NCBI GenBank assembly: GCA_905372235.1
Contig: CAJPOF010000008.1
Coordinates: 1-58,244 of the forward strand
DNA length: 58,244 bases
Direction of reading: 5' to 3'
Source of the DNA: an uncultured Treponema sp.
Lineage (GTDB): Bacteria > Spirochaetota > Spirochaetia > Treponematales > Treponemataceae
Position 1 is the first letter of the stretch; each line of letters opens with the position of its first letter. The position numbers and the translations under genes were made by a program. A model generated the notes under the pieces. That model saw only the letters and a list, made by a program, of their open reading frames with translations, did not search any database and was not told the DNA's origin. Of the stretch, positions 14,505 through 22,189 are shown piece by piece.

Positions 14505-17386
14505 TGGGAAAAAAGAAACTTCTGCTTTCCCTGATTCTGAGTGTATCTTTTCAGGGCATTTTTTTCGCAAACATCTTCAACAGACCGAGGACAATAAAAG
14601 TCCTTTCCACAAGATATTTTGATTTCATTTTTCCAAAAGGATCTGAAAAACTTGTCGCATACCTTTCAGAAGATGCGGACAATTTTTTTGACAGGGCAAA
14701 AGATGAAGTCGCTCTTCAAAAGACATTCAGACTTCCCGTCGCAATCACCTTAGATTCGGACACGCTGAACGTAGAATACACATCCGACCCGTACAACAGG
14801 ATAACGATTTACGCCGCGCCTTCAACCGCGGTAAACCGCCATCAAAAGGATGCCCTAAAAGACAGTTTCAACGAGGCTGTGACAAAAGCTGTGTTCTCTT
14901 CAAAAAGGTCAAAGTTCTGGCAGCTTGCCTCAGACCTTGCCGGAATGGACGCGCTTCAGCCTGCCGCACTTTTAAACATTCCGTCCGCTTTTATGGACGG
15001 AGCGGTAAACGCATCGGTATACGGAGACGGCGGAATAGTGAAAGACGGATTTTCCCTTTCGATGTTGGCGGAAGCAAAGAGCGAGGGAAATTTTCCCTCT
15101 TGGCTGGATGCGGTTGGCGCAAGGGACATACATCCTGCGTCAATCTCAAAGGTCGCATCAAGCGCATTCGCCGCCTACATACAGTCAAGATTCGGACTTG
15201 AAAAATACAAAAAGTTCTTTGAGGAGACGGGAAAAGTAAAATTCTTCAAGGTTACAGCCGGAATTTTCAGGGAAGTCTACGGAAAAAACATAAACGAAGT
15301 CTGGAACGACTTTGAAAACTCCATTCCCACAACAGGAAAAAACATAATCGGGAAAGCCGTCTTCAAAGACGATTCTGAAAGCCTATATTCTTTTCTTATC
15401 GCAACTGAAAAAGGACTTGTCTTCTACGATTCATCCCATAGGGAAGTCTCACGGCTTTCAAAACTCAGCAACATTGACCTGAAAGAACGGCTTTTTGCCG
15501 CTTCCGATGTTACAGGACTTTCCTGTTCGGAAGACAGAAAAAAACTCGTCGTATCGTACAAATCATCGAAAACAAACAGAAGCCTTTCAAAATACCAGAC
15601 ATCCCTCTACAACCTTGAAAAAAGGATTTTCATGGGTCAAAGATACGAAATGACGTGCGGAAAAACCATGAGGTATTCAATCGATACCGAAGCCGTGGCA
15701 GGTTTTCATGCGGAAGGAATAAAAACAGAAGTCAAAATTTATCCCATAGAATACGAGTTCCATAAAAACGAGCTGTATTCAAAAGAACTTCCGACATCCG
15801 CTCATTTCGTAGACATCATCCCTACGGGAATCGGGAAAATCATCTGCATCTACTACTCCCAAGGTGAATGCGTCCTTCACTTCATCGATGTTTTCTACAA
15901 CACAGAAAAATGCTTTGCGCTTCCGTACACAGCCCTGAACTTCAAGAAAGAAAACGAAACTTCGATAAGCTTCACATTCACCAAAGAAAACTCATACGAA
16001 AGCGGAAAGCGGGGCATCATAATCCTTGGCGAAGAAGGAAGACCCAAGGCAGTGAAAGTGCAGCAGGAAGATTTCAAAGGCGGTATATATGACTCTGTAA
16101 TGCTGGGCGGAAAAATGTTTTTCTCAAACCATGCGGGAAACCGGGAAGAATTAAGATTCACGGAAGAGGAAATCCAATACGGAAACGAAGAGCCTATCAG
16201 AGAATGCGCTCCGCCGGAAAACCCTGAATGGGAAAACGCAGACGAAAAAATCGTAAAAGGCACCCTGAACGACTACAGAATCTCAAGATACAATTTCCTG
16301 AAATATTCCCTTAAAGGCTCGTGGCTTCCGTTCTTTCCGATATCAACAATCGACTTTACAAAAACACAGCTTTCTCCGGGGCTTGGGGCAAGCTACGTGA
16401 CAAACCAAGACCCCTTGGAAAACTTCTTCGCAACACTGTCGTTCTGCGCAGGATTCATCGACATCACACAAAAGACATTCACGCTCCAGAAAGGCTACAC
16501 GCTCGCAGGCTTTTTCAACACTACAGTATTTCCGTTCGACATAGCGTTGGGCGGCTTATGGAAATTCAACGACAACGGAAGCTACGACATACAGGTGCTT
16601 TTAGGCACTGAATGGAACTCGATAATCGGCTTTTCCCACAACAGACTTTCGTTCGGCGTAAAAGGAATGTGGAACGCATCGACCACATATTACAACTGGG
16701 AAAAAGATTCAGTTACGGAACTAAGCGGCTGGCCGTCAATCGACAAGGCGTACAACACATTAAGCGCAAACCTCAGCATGAACTATTCCAACGTGCGCCA
16801 ATGGGGGTTCAGCAGTTTTGAAAAAATCGGGCTTACACTAAGCACGTCGTTCATAACCATATTCGATCCGCAGAAAGCGGAAAAAGACGCGAACAGCAAC
16901 AAGACAACGCAACTCACAATCTCCCTAGACTTCGGATTCAACATTCCGTTCATAATCCCCGTCTTCGCGCTCGACAACTGGGTGGTATGCATGCCCTTGG
17001 AATTCCACACCGAATGGTACGGAAAAGGAAACACGCTGGCGGACACCTACGCAGAAGTCCTGCTTGCAGGCTACGAAGTCCAAAAAGGAATCCCGTGGCT
17101 GAACATTTTCGTACAACGGGTCGGAATCAAGGCAGGCTACGACCTGAACCTGAAATACAACACGCTCAAAACCGAAGACCCCGACATCCGAAACCTCCGG
17201 GGATTCGTGAACGTCATAAAAGAGTCCGAACTAAACGACTACTTTTACATAAATATAGAGGCAACACTTTCGCCTGCCGTAGGAAAATTTTCGTCCTCCT
17301 CCAAGATAACCGCCGGTCTTCAGTTCCAAATGAACTACAGGAAACACGCCGGAAACGTGAAGGCGATTTTGAACATGAATATTTGA
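14504..17386 (+). CDS. predicted secreted/outer-membrane protein, 960 aa
   Basis: I do not recognise a named function. A signal peptide (KKLLLSLILSVSFQGIFFA) is followed by a region of about 280 residues arranged like a peptidase_MA/gluzincin fold (FRLPVAITLDS..., KVASSAFAAYIQSRFGLEKYKKFF) but with no HExxH motif, so it is probably not a protease. A middle region resembles a beta-propeller. The last roughly 370 residues are rich in alternating aromatic/polar strands (SPGLGASYVTNQDP, LSFGVKGMWNAS, GLQFQMNYR) as in a surface-antigen beta-barrel. It overlaps argB by one base, an odd partner for an arginine gene, so co-transcription with argJB may be incidental. Confidence 0.65.
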   Translation: MGKKKLLLSLILSVSFQGIFFANIFNRPRTIKVLSTRYFDFIFPKGSEKLVAYLSEDADNFFDRAKDEVALQKTFRLPVAITLDSDTLNVEYTSDPYNRITIYAAPSTAVNRHQKDALKDSFNEAVTKAVFSSKRSKFWQLASDLAGMDALQPAALLNIPSAFMDGAVNASVYGDGGIVKDGFSLSMLAEAKSEGNFPSWLDAVGARDIHPASISKVASSAFAAYIQSRFGLEKYKKFFEETGKVKFFKVTAGIFREVYGKNINEVWNDFENSIPTTGKNIIGKAVFKDDSESLYSFLIATEKGLVFYDSSHREVSRLSKLSNIDLKERLFAASDVTGLSCSEDRKKLVVSYKSSKTNRSLSKYQTSLYNLEKRIFMGQRYEMTCGKTMRYSIDTEAVAGFHAEGIKTEVKIYPIEYEFHKNELYSKELPTSAHFVDIIPTGIGKIICIYYSQGECVLHFIDVFYNTEKCFALPYTALNFKKENETSISFTFTKENSYESGKRGIIILGEEGRPKAVKVQQEDFKGGIYDSVMLGGKMFFSNHAGNREELRFTEEEIQYGNEEPIRECAPPENPEWENADEKIVKGTLNDYRISRYNFLKYSLKGSWLPFFPISTIDFTKTQLSPGLGASYVTNQDPLENFFATLSFCAGFIDITQKTFTLQKGYTLAGFFNTTVFPFDIALGGLWKFNDNGSYDIQVLLGTEWNSIIGFSHNRLSFGVKGMWNASTTYYNWEKDSVTELSGWPSIDKAYNTLSANLSMNYSNVRQWGFSSFEKIGLTLSTSFITIFDPQKAEKDANSNKTTQLTISLDFGFNIPFIIPVFALDNWVVCMPLEFHTEWYGKGNTLADTYAEVLLAGYEVQKGIPWLNIFVQRVGIKAGYDLNLKYNTLKTEDPDIRNLRGFVNVIKESELNDYFYINIEATLSPAVGKFSSSSKITAGLQFQMNYRKHAGNVKAILNMNI

Positions 17387-17516
17387 CGCTGCCAAAACCA
17401 AGCCGAACGCAAGGACGCAAAATAAAAACTTTTCTTTTGATTCATGGGGCGAAGGCTTCGTGCAACCGGCTATCCGCTCCAATGCCAAGGCATTTCCGCT
17501 GCTATCCGGCGCAAAG

Positions 17517-18020
17517 CGTTTTCTTCCGTACGCAATCCCCTCTCCGCAGAAAAACGCCTTGAGCGCAATTCGTTGCATCTCTTACGTGTGCGCCGGTGTT
17601 GCAAGGAAACTATCATACAAGCATGCTCTCGCATGCTGTAAAGCCGGCGCATGGCGTTTTCTTCCGTACGCAATCCCCTCTCCGCAGAAAAACGCTTTGA
17701 GCGCAATTTTGTGCGTGTCCTACGGGTGCGCCGGTGTTGCAAGGAAGCTATCATACAAGCATGCTCTCGCATGCTGTAAAGCCGGCGCATGGCGTCTTCT
17801 TCCGTACGCAACTCCATCTCCGCAGAAAAACGCCTTGAGCGCAATTTTGTGCGTTTACTGCGTATGCGCCAGTGTTGCGAGGAAACTATCATACAAGCAT
17901 GCTCTCGCATGCTGTAAAGCCGGCGCATGGCGTTTTCTTCCGTACGCAATCCCCTCTCCGCAAGAAAACGCCTCGAGCGCAATTTTGTGCATCTCTTACG
18001 TGTGCGCCGGTGTTGCAAGG
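17517..18020. repeat. 138-bp tandem repeat, about 3.7 copies
   Basis: Copies begin at 17517, 17655, 17793 and 17931, exactly 138 bp apart. Identity is high with scattered substitutions and no net indels between starts. Each unit contains a small perfect hairpin (AGCATGC-TCTC-GCATGCT). Because 138 is 46 codons, long frames appear on both strands (17460-18086 plus; 17470-18018 minus), but neither has a ribosome site or a sensible protein pattern (repeated CCKAGAW, Cys/Ala-rich). Confidence 0.85.
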
Positions 18021-18033
18021 TCTCATCACGCTA

Positions 18034-18120
18034 GAGATAAAAGTATTATCCTGCCCGGGATAAACCCCTTATCTCGCTCGGGATAAACACCTTATCTCGC
18101 CCGGGATAAACATCTTATCC
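18034..18120. repeat. 23-bp dyad array (GATAA-N5-TTATC), four units
   Basis: Full units start at 18056, 18079 and 18102 (CGGGATAAACNCCTTATCTCG-like), preceded by a degenerate unit at about 18034. Every unit carries the inverted repeat GATAA-N5-TTATC. On the minus strand the array begins about 15 nt downstream of the relic promoter copy at 18132-18226, so it would lie at the 5' end of any transcript from it. Confidence 0.75.
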
Positions 18121-18131
18121 AATCCGTACAA

Positions 18132-18226
18132 TCTGCAAGCCCGTCTTTTTTGCAATGTCAAGATTTAAGCTCTCCTATAAAAGATTTCGGGCAATCGGTC
18201 AAAAAGAAAGCAGCGTTGACTTAAAA
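18132..18226 (-). repeat. diverged duplicate of argD 3' end plus promoter
   Basis: This stretch is roughly 85% identical by eye to 19103-19195, including the last argD codons (IFKSTLLSF then stop on the minus strand) and the downstream TTGACA box. Here the stop is TGA rather than TAA, and the -10 has decayed (TTGCAG in place of TATATT). It marks the far boundary of the inserted PBECR4 module. Confidence 0.8.
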
Positions 18227-18312
18227 ATGCTAGCTTGTTTTTTATTCTTTCTACAGTCATTCTGATTTTCTAAAAGCTACCATTTACAAAATCCGAAGTT
18301 CCTTTTTTTAGT

Positions 18313-18905
18313 CTACTCGGAAGACAAAGAGCCTTTATTATATGAAATCAAGAGTTTTCCATCAGAGATACGAACTTTCTCTTTTTTTAGCAAAGTATAA
18401 TGCGGCTGACCAAAAGAATAATCTATGTCTGTCTTTGGGAAAAAAGTACGGCACATCTGGTTTTTCATATCAGATTCATCTCGGCTTCCCAAAAAAGATA
18501 GACTATCGAAGATTCAAGCCTGCCTTCAATCAAGAAATCGGATTTTATCCGAGAATATACACGGACATTTTCGTTATACTTAAAAATAAGATGTTCGCTA
18601 TCCAAAATTTCTTCAAGACGGAAAAGATGTTCCAGGCTGGCAGACATTTGTGAATAAAAGTCGCTTTTCTCTATAAGTTTTTGAGTGATATCGCCGTTAA
18701 GGATTTTGTCAAAAATACTTTCTCTTGTATTGCGAAGCACTTGCCTTGCGTCAGCCAGTTTATGCAATCCTGCGATATGATGAAAATCGGATTTTTGAAA
18801 AGTAAGCGTTAACTCTCGCTTCACACCTTTCCGTGCGATTATGAAACGATATGCAATGTTCAGTAATTTTTCGTAATTTTCGGCACATTGCAATAGAAGC
18901 TCCAT
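18313..18905 (-). pseudogene. PBECR4-type nuclease toxin, frameshifted
   Basis: PBECR4 proteins belong to a phage/toxin nuclease superfamily (Barnase-EndoU-ColicinE5/D-RelE-like). The frame from ATG 18905 (GGAG 5 nt upstream) encodes MELLLQCAENYEK...FHHIAGLHKLADAR...FDKILNGDI...FRLEEIL, the family's N-terminal two thirds, and stops at 18465. The missing C-terminal part (CRTFFPKTDIDY, GQPHYTLLKKEKV) continues in the -1 frame to a stop at 18313. One extra T in the run of six at 18491-18496 would rejoin them as YLFLGSRDESDMKNQMCRTF, giving 197 aa, the family length. It could be a true mutation, slippage-based phase variation, or a sequencing error. Confidence 0.8.
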
Positions 18906-18914
18906 ATTTTCTCC

Positions 18915-18941
18915 GAAAAAAAACCCGTCGCAAAGGACGGG
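18915..18941 (-). terminator. intrinsic terminator between leader RNA and PBECR4 gene
   Basis: On the minus strand CCCGTC-CTTTGC-GACGGG is followed by eight Ts (18923-18916) and then directly by the CGGAG ribosome site and ATG at 18905. Read-through would be needed to express the toxin. Confidence 0.8.
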
Positions 18942-19090
18942 CTTATATAAAATGAGCATTTTCTTTCGGCTTTCGCCTACGCTGGGTCGAGGTTTACTGC
19001 ACAACCCCTCCGAAAGGCTAGGTAAGGAACTGCATCCCAGCACAACGCCTTACTTCAACGCCTTAACAGACACTCTCGTTGCCTGCCGTT
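18916..19090 (-). ncRNA. candidate structured RNA upstream of PBECR4 toxin
   Basis: A near-consensus promoter (19125-19097) and a strong terminator (18941-18915) delimit a predicted RNA of about 175 nt that contains no recognisable protein. Seen in it: a 13-bp direct repeat beginning TAAGGCGTTG, a stem GTAAGG/CCTTAC, a stem CTGGG/CCCAG, a GGGGTT/AACCTC stem and a GGC-GAAA-GCC tetraloop hairpin. It does not match SRP RNA, 6S, tmRNA or RNase P signatures that I know. By layout it could be an RNA antitoxin; that is an inference. Confidence 0.55.
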
Positions 19091-19096
19091 ATCGTA

Positions 19097-19125
19097 AATA
19101 TAGCCCGTCTTTTTTACACTGTCAA
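19097..19125 (-). promoter_or_regulatory. strong promoter for leader RNA/PBECR4
   Basis: TTGACA (19125-19120), a 17-nt spacer and TATATT (19102-19097) on the minus strand. It lies 39 bp after the argD stop. A second TTGACA lies at 19145-19140. Expected transcription start is about 19090. Confidence 0.75.
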
Positions 19126-19195
19126 GATTGAAGCTCTCCTGTCAAAAATTTCGGGCAACGCACTTAAAAAGAAAGCAGCGTTGACTTAAAAATGC
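19103..19195 (-). repeat. intact copy of the duplicated argD end plus promoter
   Basis: This is the partner of 18132-18226. It contains the real argD stop (19164-19166) and the active-looking promoter. The two copies are direct repeats about 970 bp apart flanking the PBECR4 module. Confidence 0.8.
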
Positions 19196-20330
19196 CAAGT
19201 CCTTTTTCTATCTCGCCATTGGAAATAGTTAGCGGCGGAAGAAAGCGGACTACATCGGCACCTGCCGTAACGACGCAAAGTCCCTTTTCAAGGCATTTTA
19301 CCTCAACGTCGAACGGCTTTACCTGCCTTTCAAGCTGGATTCCTATCATCAGCCCCAAGCCGCGCACATCTTTCACAAACGGGATTTTCCACGACCTTAC
19401 GCAATCCCGTATGCGCTCTCCCTTTTCTTTCACGCTTTCCAAAAAACCTTTTGACAAAAGCCGCCCAAGCACCGCTATGCCGGCGGAAGCTGCCAACGGA
19501 TTTCCGCCGAATGTAGACTGATGGTCGCCAGCAACGAACACTCCGTTTGCCCTTCCTCTAAAAAGGCAGGCTCCCATGGGAACGCCGCCTGAGATTCCCT
19601 TTGCCAACGTAACGACATCGGCTTCGATTCCAAAATGTGAACTTGCAAGAAGGCTTCCCGTGCGTCCCATTCCAGTCTGGACCTCATCGACCATAACCAG
19701 TGCGCCTTTTTTATGAGCGGCTTCCGAGGCGGCTTGTACCCATTCTGAATCAAGGATGTTCACGCCTCCTTCGCCTTGGACGCATTCTATAAAAAAAGCC
19801 GCAGTCGTGTCGTCAAAGGCATTTTCGATACAGGAAAAATCGTTCGCCTTTATCGTCCTGAAGCCCTCCGGATACGGCGAAAAACATTCGGGATGGAATT
19901 TATCCTGCCCTGTGGCGGTAAGAGATGCGAGCGTCCGCCCATGGAACGAAGATTCCAAAGTAACGATTGTTCTACGTTTTTTGCCGCCTGTAATGTAGCC
20001 GTATTTTCGTGCAAGTTTTATCGCAGCCTCGTTTGCTTCCGCCCCGGAATTTCCAAAATATCCGCCGTCAAATCCGGTCGCCTCCAAAAGCATCGACGAA
20101 AACCGGTTTCCCACATCGGAAAGATAATAGTTTGAGATATGGATTTCCCGTTTCGCCTGCCTTGAAATCGCCTTTACCAAAGCTTTGTCGCCGTGACCAA
20201 GGGAGTTCACTCCTATTCCCGACATGAAATCTATGAACTTTTTCCCGTCGGAAGCCCACAAAGTCGCATTTTTCCCTTTCACAAAAACGATGTCAAAACT
20301 TCCGTAATTGTTTACAATCTTTTTTTCCAT
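19164..20330 (-). CDS. argD: acetylornithine aminotransferase
   Basis: PLP enzyme that makes N-acetylornithine from N-acetylglutamate semialdehyde. Class III aminotransferase motifs: YFGNSGAEANEAAIKLARK (91-109), SSFHGRTLASLTATG, the aspartate of LVMVDEVQTGMGRTG (Asp215), Lys244 in TLAKGISGGVPMGA, and the HQSTFGGNPLA loop. The ATG at 20330 gives 388 aa, normal for ArgD; the longer frame from 20387 adds a hydrophobic, unconserved head. It is separated from argJB by the surface-protein gene and the repeat/toxin segment, and lies in opposite orientation. Confidence 0.94.
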   Translation of the reverse strand: MEKKIVNNYGSFDIVFVKGKNATLWASDGKKFIDFMSGIGVNSLGHGDKALVKAISRQAKREIHISNYYLSDVGNRFSSMLLEATGFDGGYFGNSGAEANEAAIKLARKYGYITGGKKRRTIVTLESSFHGRTLASLTATGQDKFHPECFSPYPEGFRTIKANDFSCIENAFDDTTAAFFIECVQGEGGVNILDSEWVQAASEAAHKKGALVMVDEVQTGMGRTGSLLASSHFGIEADVVTLAKGISGGVPMGACLFRGRANGVFVAGDHQSTFGGNPLAASAGIAVLGRLLSKGFLESVKEKGERIRDCVRSWKIPFVKDVRGLGLMIGIQLERQVKPFDVEVKCLEKGLCVVTAGADVVRFLPPLTISNGEIEKGLGIFKSTLLSF

Positions 20331-20536
20331 AATAAACCGCCTTTCGTTTTCAAAAGTATATAGGATTACGCAGACTGTTACAAACACGCTTTTTAAGCCG
20401 ATTTTTCCGCAAGCAAGATTCTTTTATGGGAACGGAAACCCCGTCGCCTTTCTTTTTGAAAACGGCTCAATGCAAAAATCAAACCGCCTTTTTATTTCGT
20501 TTGCCAAAAATCCGAAAATCAGTAAACTCTAGTGCC

Positions 20537-22189
20537 ATGAAGAAAACTGTCTATATTTTCGGGCATAAAAATCCCGACACGGACTGTACAGTATCTGCAA
20601 CAGCCTACGCAAAACTCAAGGAACTGCAAGGCTTTTCCGAATACAAGGCGGCGCGCGCAGGTCATTTCAATCCGCAGACCGACTACATCTACAGACGTTT
20701 CAGAATAGAATTTCCTAAATACCTTCCGGAACTTTCGCCAAAGGTCGCCTATTACATGAGCGAAGACTGCATAACAGTGGAAGAATCCCAATCCGTCTGG
20801 TTTTCAATAAACAGATTGAATTCAACGAACAGCAGGGCTCTTCCCGTAGTCGATAAAAACGGAAGATACGTTTCGCTTCTCCACTACTCGGCGTTCGCAC
20901 AAAAACTTCTGACATTGCTGAATCCGGAAAAAAAGATAAGCATCTCTACAAGCATAAATTCAATACTCAACACAATGAACGCACAGCCCATAGTCACCAT
21001 GGATGAAGACCGCCTTTTCAAGGCAGGAATTGTGGTAGGCGGAGGAAGTTCCAAGGTGTTTGAACAGACTTTAAAGGCTCATGCCGCGGAGAACATAATC
21101 GTAATAACATCAGACCGCGAAGAAATCTACAGAACAAGCATAGAAAACGGCGTAAAACTCCTCATAATCACAAGCGGTTTTACCCTCAACAAAGAACTGA
21201 AAGTTCTAGCCCAGGAAAAAAAAGTCAACGTCATCCTAAGCCCATACGACACAAGCTCGACAGTGATGATGATAGCATATTCAACGCCCGTAGGATGCAT
21301 GGCAGATCCTGAAATTCCGGCTGTACATCCGGAAGATACAATTTCAAAGGTCAGAAAACTCATCCAAAACTCCCCGATACGCCGTCTTCCTGTAATCGAC
21401 GAAAAAGGCAAAGTCATAGGAATCATTTCCGAGCATGATCTTACAAACGAGCCGAACATACAGATAATCCTTGTGGACCACAACGAAATGAGCCAAGCCG
21501 TCGATGGAATCGAGCATTACAAGATTCAGGAAGTCATCGATCACCACAGAATCGGAACTTTCAGCACCGCATATCCGATAACATTCATCAACAAACCCGT
21601 AGGCTCAACGTCGACATTGATAGCAAGCCTATATCAGGAATCAAAAATTCCAATTCCAAAAGAAATAGCAAGCATCCTTCTTTGCGGAATCCTTTCGGAC
21701 ACTCTGATTCTAAAGTCAGCGACCACAACCGAAGTAGACCGGACAACGGCAGAATATCTTTCAAACATCACTGATTTGGACATACAGACGCTCGGAAAAG
21801 ACATACTTCAGGCAGGAAGCGGAATAAAAGGTCGGAGCGCAAGCCAAATAATCCATCAGGACATGAAACTGTACCAAGAAGAAAAGGGAAACTATACGGT
21901 AAGTCAAATCGAAGTCTCAAACCTGCAGGAAATCCTGACCATAAAAGACGAACTCATGCAGGAACTCGAGATTGAACGCAGAGGCTCAAAGGCTATTTTT
22001 TCGTCCCTTCTTGTGACGGACATAACGGAACTTTCAAGCATACTCCTTATGGCAGCCGAAGCCACATTCATTCCGTTCGTAACGTTCAGAAAACTTGAAA
22101 ACGACATATATTTTCTTAAAGATGTAGTAAGCCGAAAAAAACAGCTTATTCCTCTGATATCGGAACTGGTGGAAAACTACGAAAAATGA
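20537..22189 (+). CDS. putative manganese-dependent inorganic pyrophosphatase with CBS-DRTGG-CBS insert
   Basis: A family II (DHH) pyrophosphatase that hydrolyses cytosolic PPi. DHH motifs: FGHKNPDTDCT at the N-terminus, ILVDHNE, VIDHHRIG, CGILSDTLILKSATTTE and the DHHA2 tail with the RRGSKAIFSS substrate motif. Inserted after about residue 70 are a CBS motif, a DRTGG domain (GIVVGGGSSKVF, ITSDREEIYRTSIENGVKLLI) and a second CBS motif (IIRRLPVID-like, IGIISEHDL). Such inserts bind adenine nucleotides and regulate activity. ATG at 20537 gives 550 aa; an upstream frame from 20426 has no conserved content. ATGA overlap with the HAD gene. Confidence 0.92.
   Translation: MKKTVYIFGHKNPDTDCTVSATAYAKLKELQGFSEYKAARAGHFNPQTDYIYRRFRIEFPKYLPELSPKVAYYMSEDCITVEESQSVWFSINRLNSTNSRALPVVDKNGRYVSLLHYSAFAQKLLTLLNPEKKISISTSINSILNTMNAQPIVTMDEDRLFKAGIVVGGGSSKVFEQTLKAHAAENIIVITSDREEIYRTSIENGVKLLIITSGFTLNKELKVLAQEKKVNVILSPYDTSSTVMMIAYSTPVGCMADPEIPAVHPEDTISKVRKLIQNSPIRRLPVIDEKGKVIGIISEHDLTNEPNIQIILVDHNEMSQAVDGIEHYKIQEVIDHHRIGTFSTAYPITFINKPVGSTSTLIASLYQESKIPIPKEIASILLCGILSDTLILKSATTTEVDRTTAEYLSNITDLDIQTLGKDILQAGSGIKGRSASQIIHQDMKLYQEEKGNYTVSQIEVSNLQEILTIKDELMQELEIERRGSKAIFSSLLVTDITELSSILLMAAEATFIPFVTFRKLENDIYFLKDVVSRKKQLIPLISELVENYEK

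Larger units (their letters stand above)
17387..18312. other. 926-bp repeat-rich region without a credible gene
   Basis: It holds, in order, about 130 bp of GC-rich sequence, the 138-bp tandem repeat (17517-18020), the 23-bp GATAA/TTATC dyad array (18034-18120), the diverged copy of the argD 3' end and promoter (18132-18226), and about 80 bp of AT-rich DNA before the PBECR4 gene end. Open frames on both strands across the 138-bp repeat are explained by the repeat length being a multiple of three. Confidence 0.75.

Noticed and set aside
17460..18086. Open frame of 208 codons over the 138-bp repeats
   Set aside because: The frame exists because the repeat unit is 46 codons; it has no ribosome site, an improbable Cys/Ala-rich product, and an equally long frame on the other strand.
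17517..18120. CRISPR array
   Set aside because: Units are directly adjacent tandem repeats without unique spacers, and no cas genes are present.
18906..19043. N-terminal extension of the PBECR4 gene
   Set aside because: The frame is open upstream but crosses the terminator and structured leader; the ATG at 18905 has a good ribosome site and the family's usual N-terminus.
18916..19090. Signal recognition particle RNA or other housekeeping RNA
   Set aside because: The conserved SRP tetraloop/internal-loop sequence was not found on either strand, and no tmRNA, 6S or RNase P features were seen.
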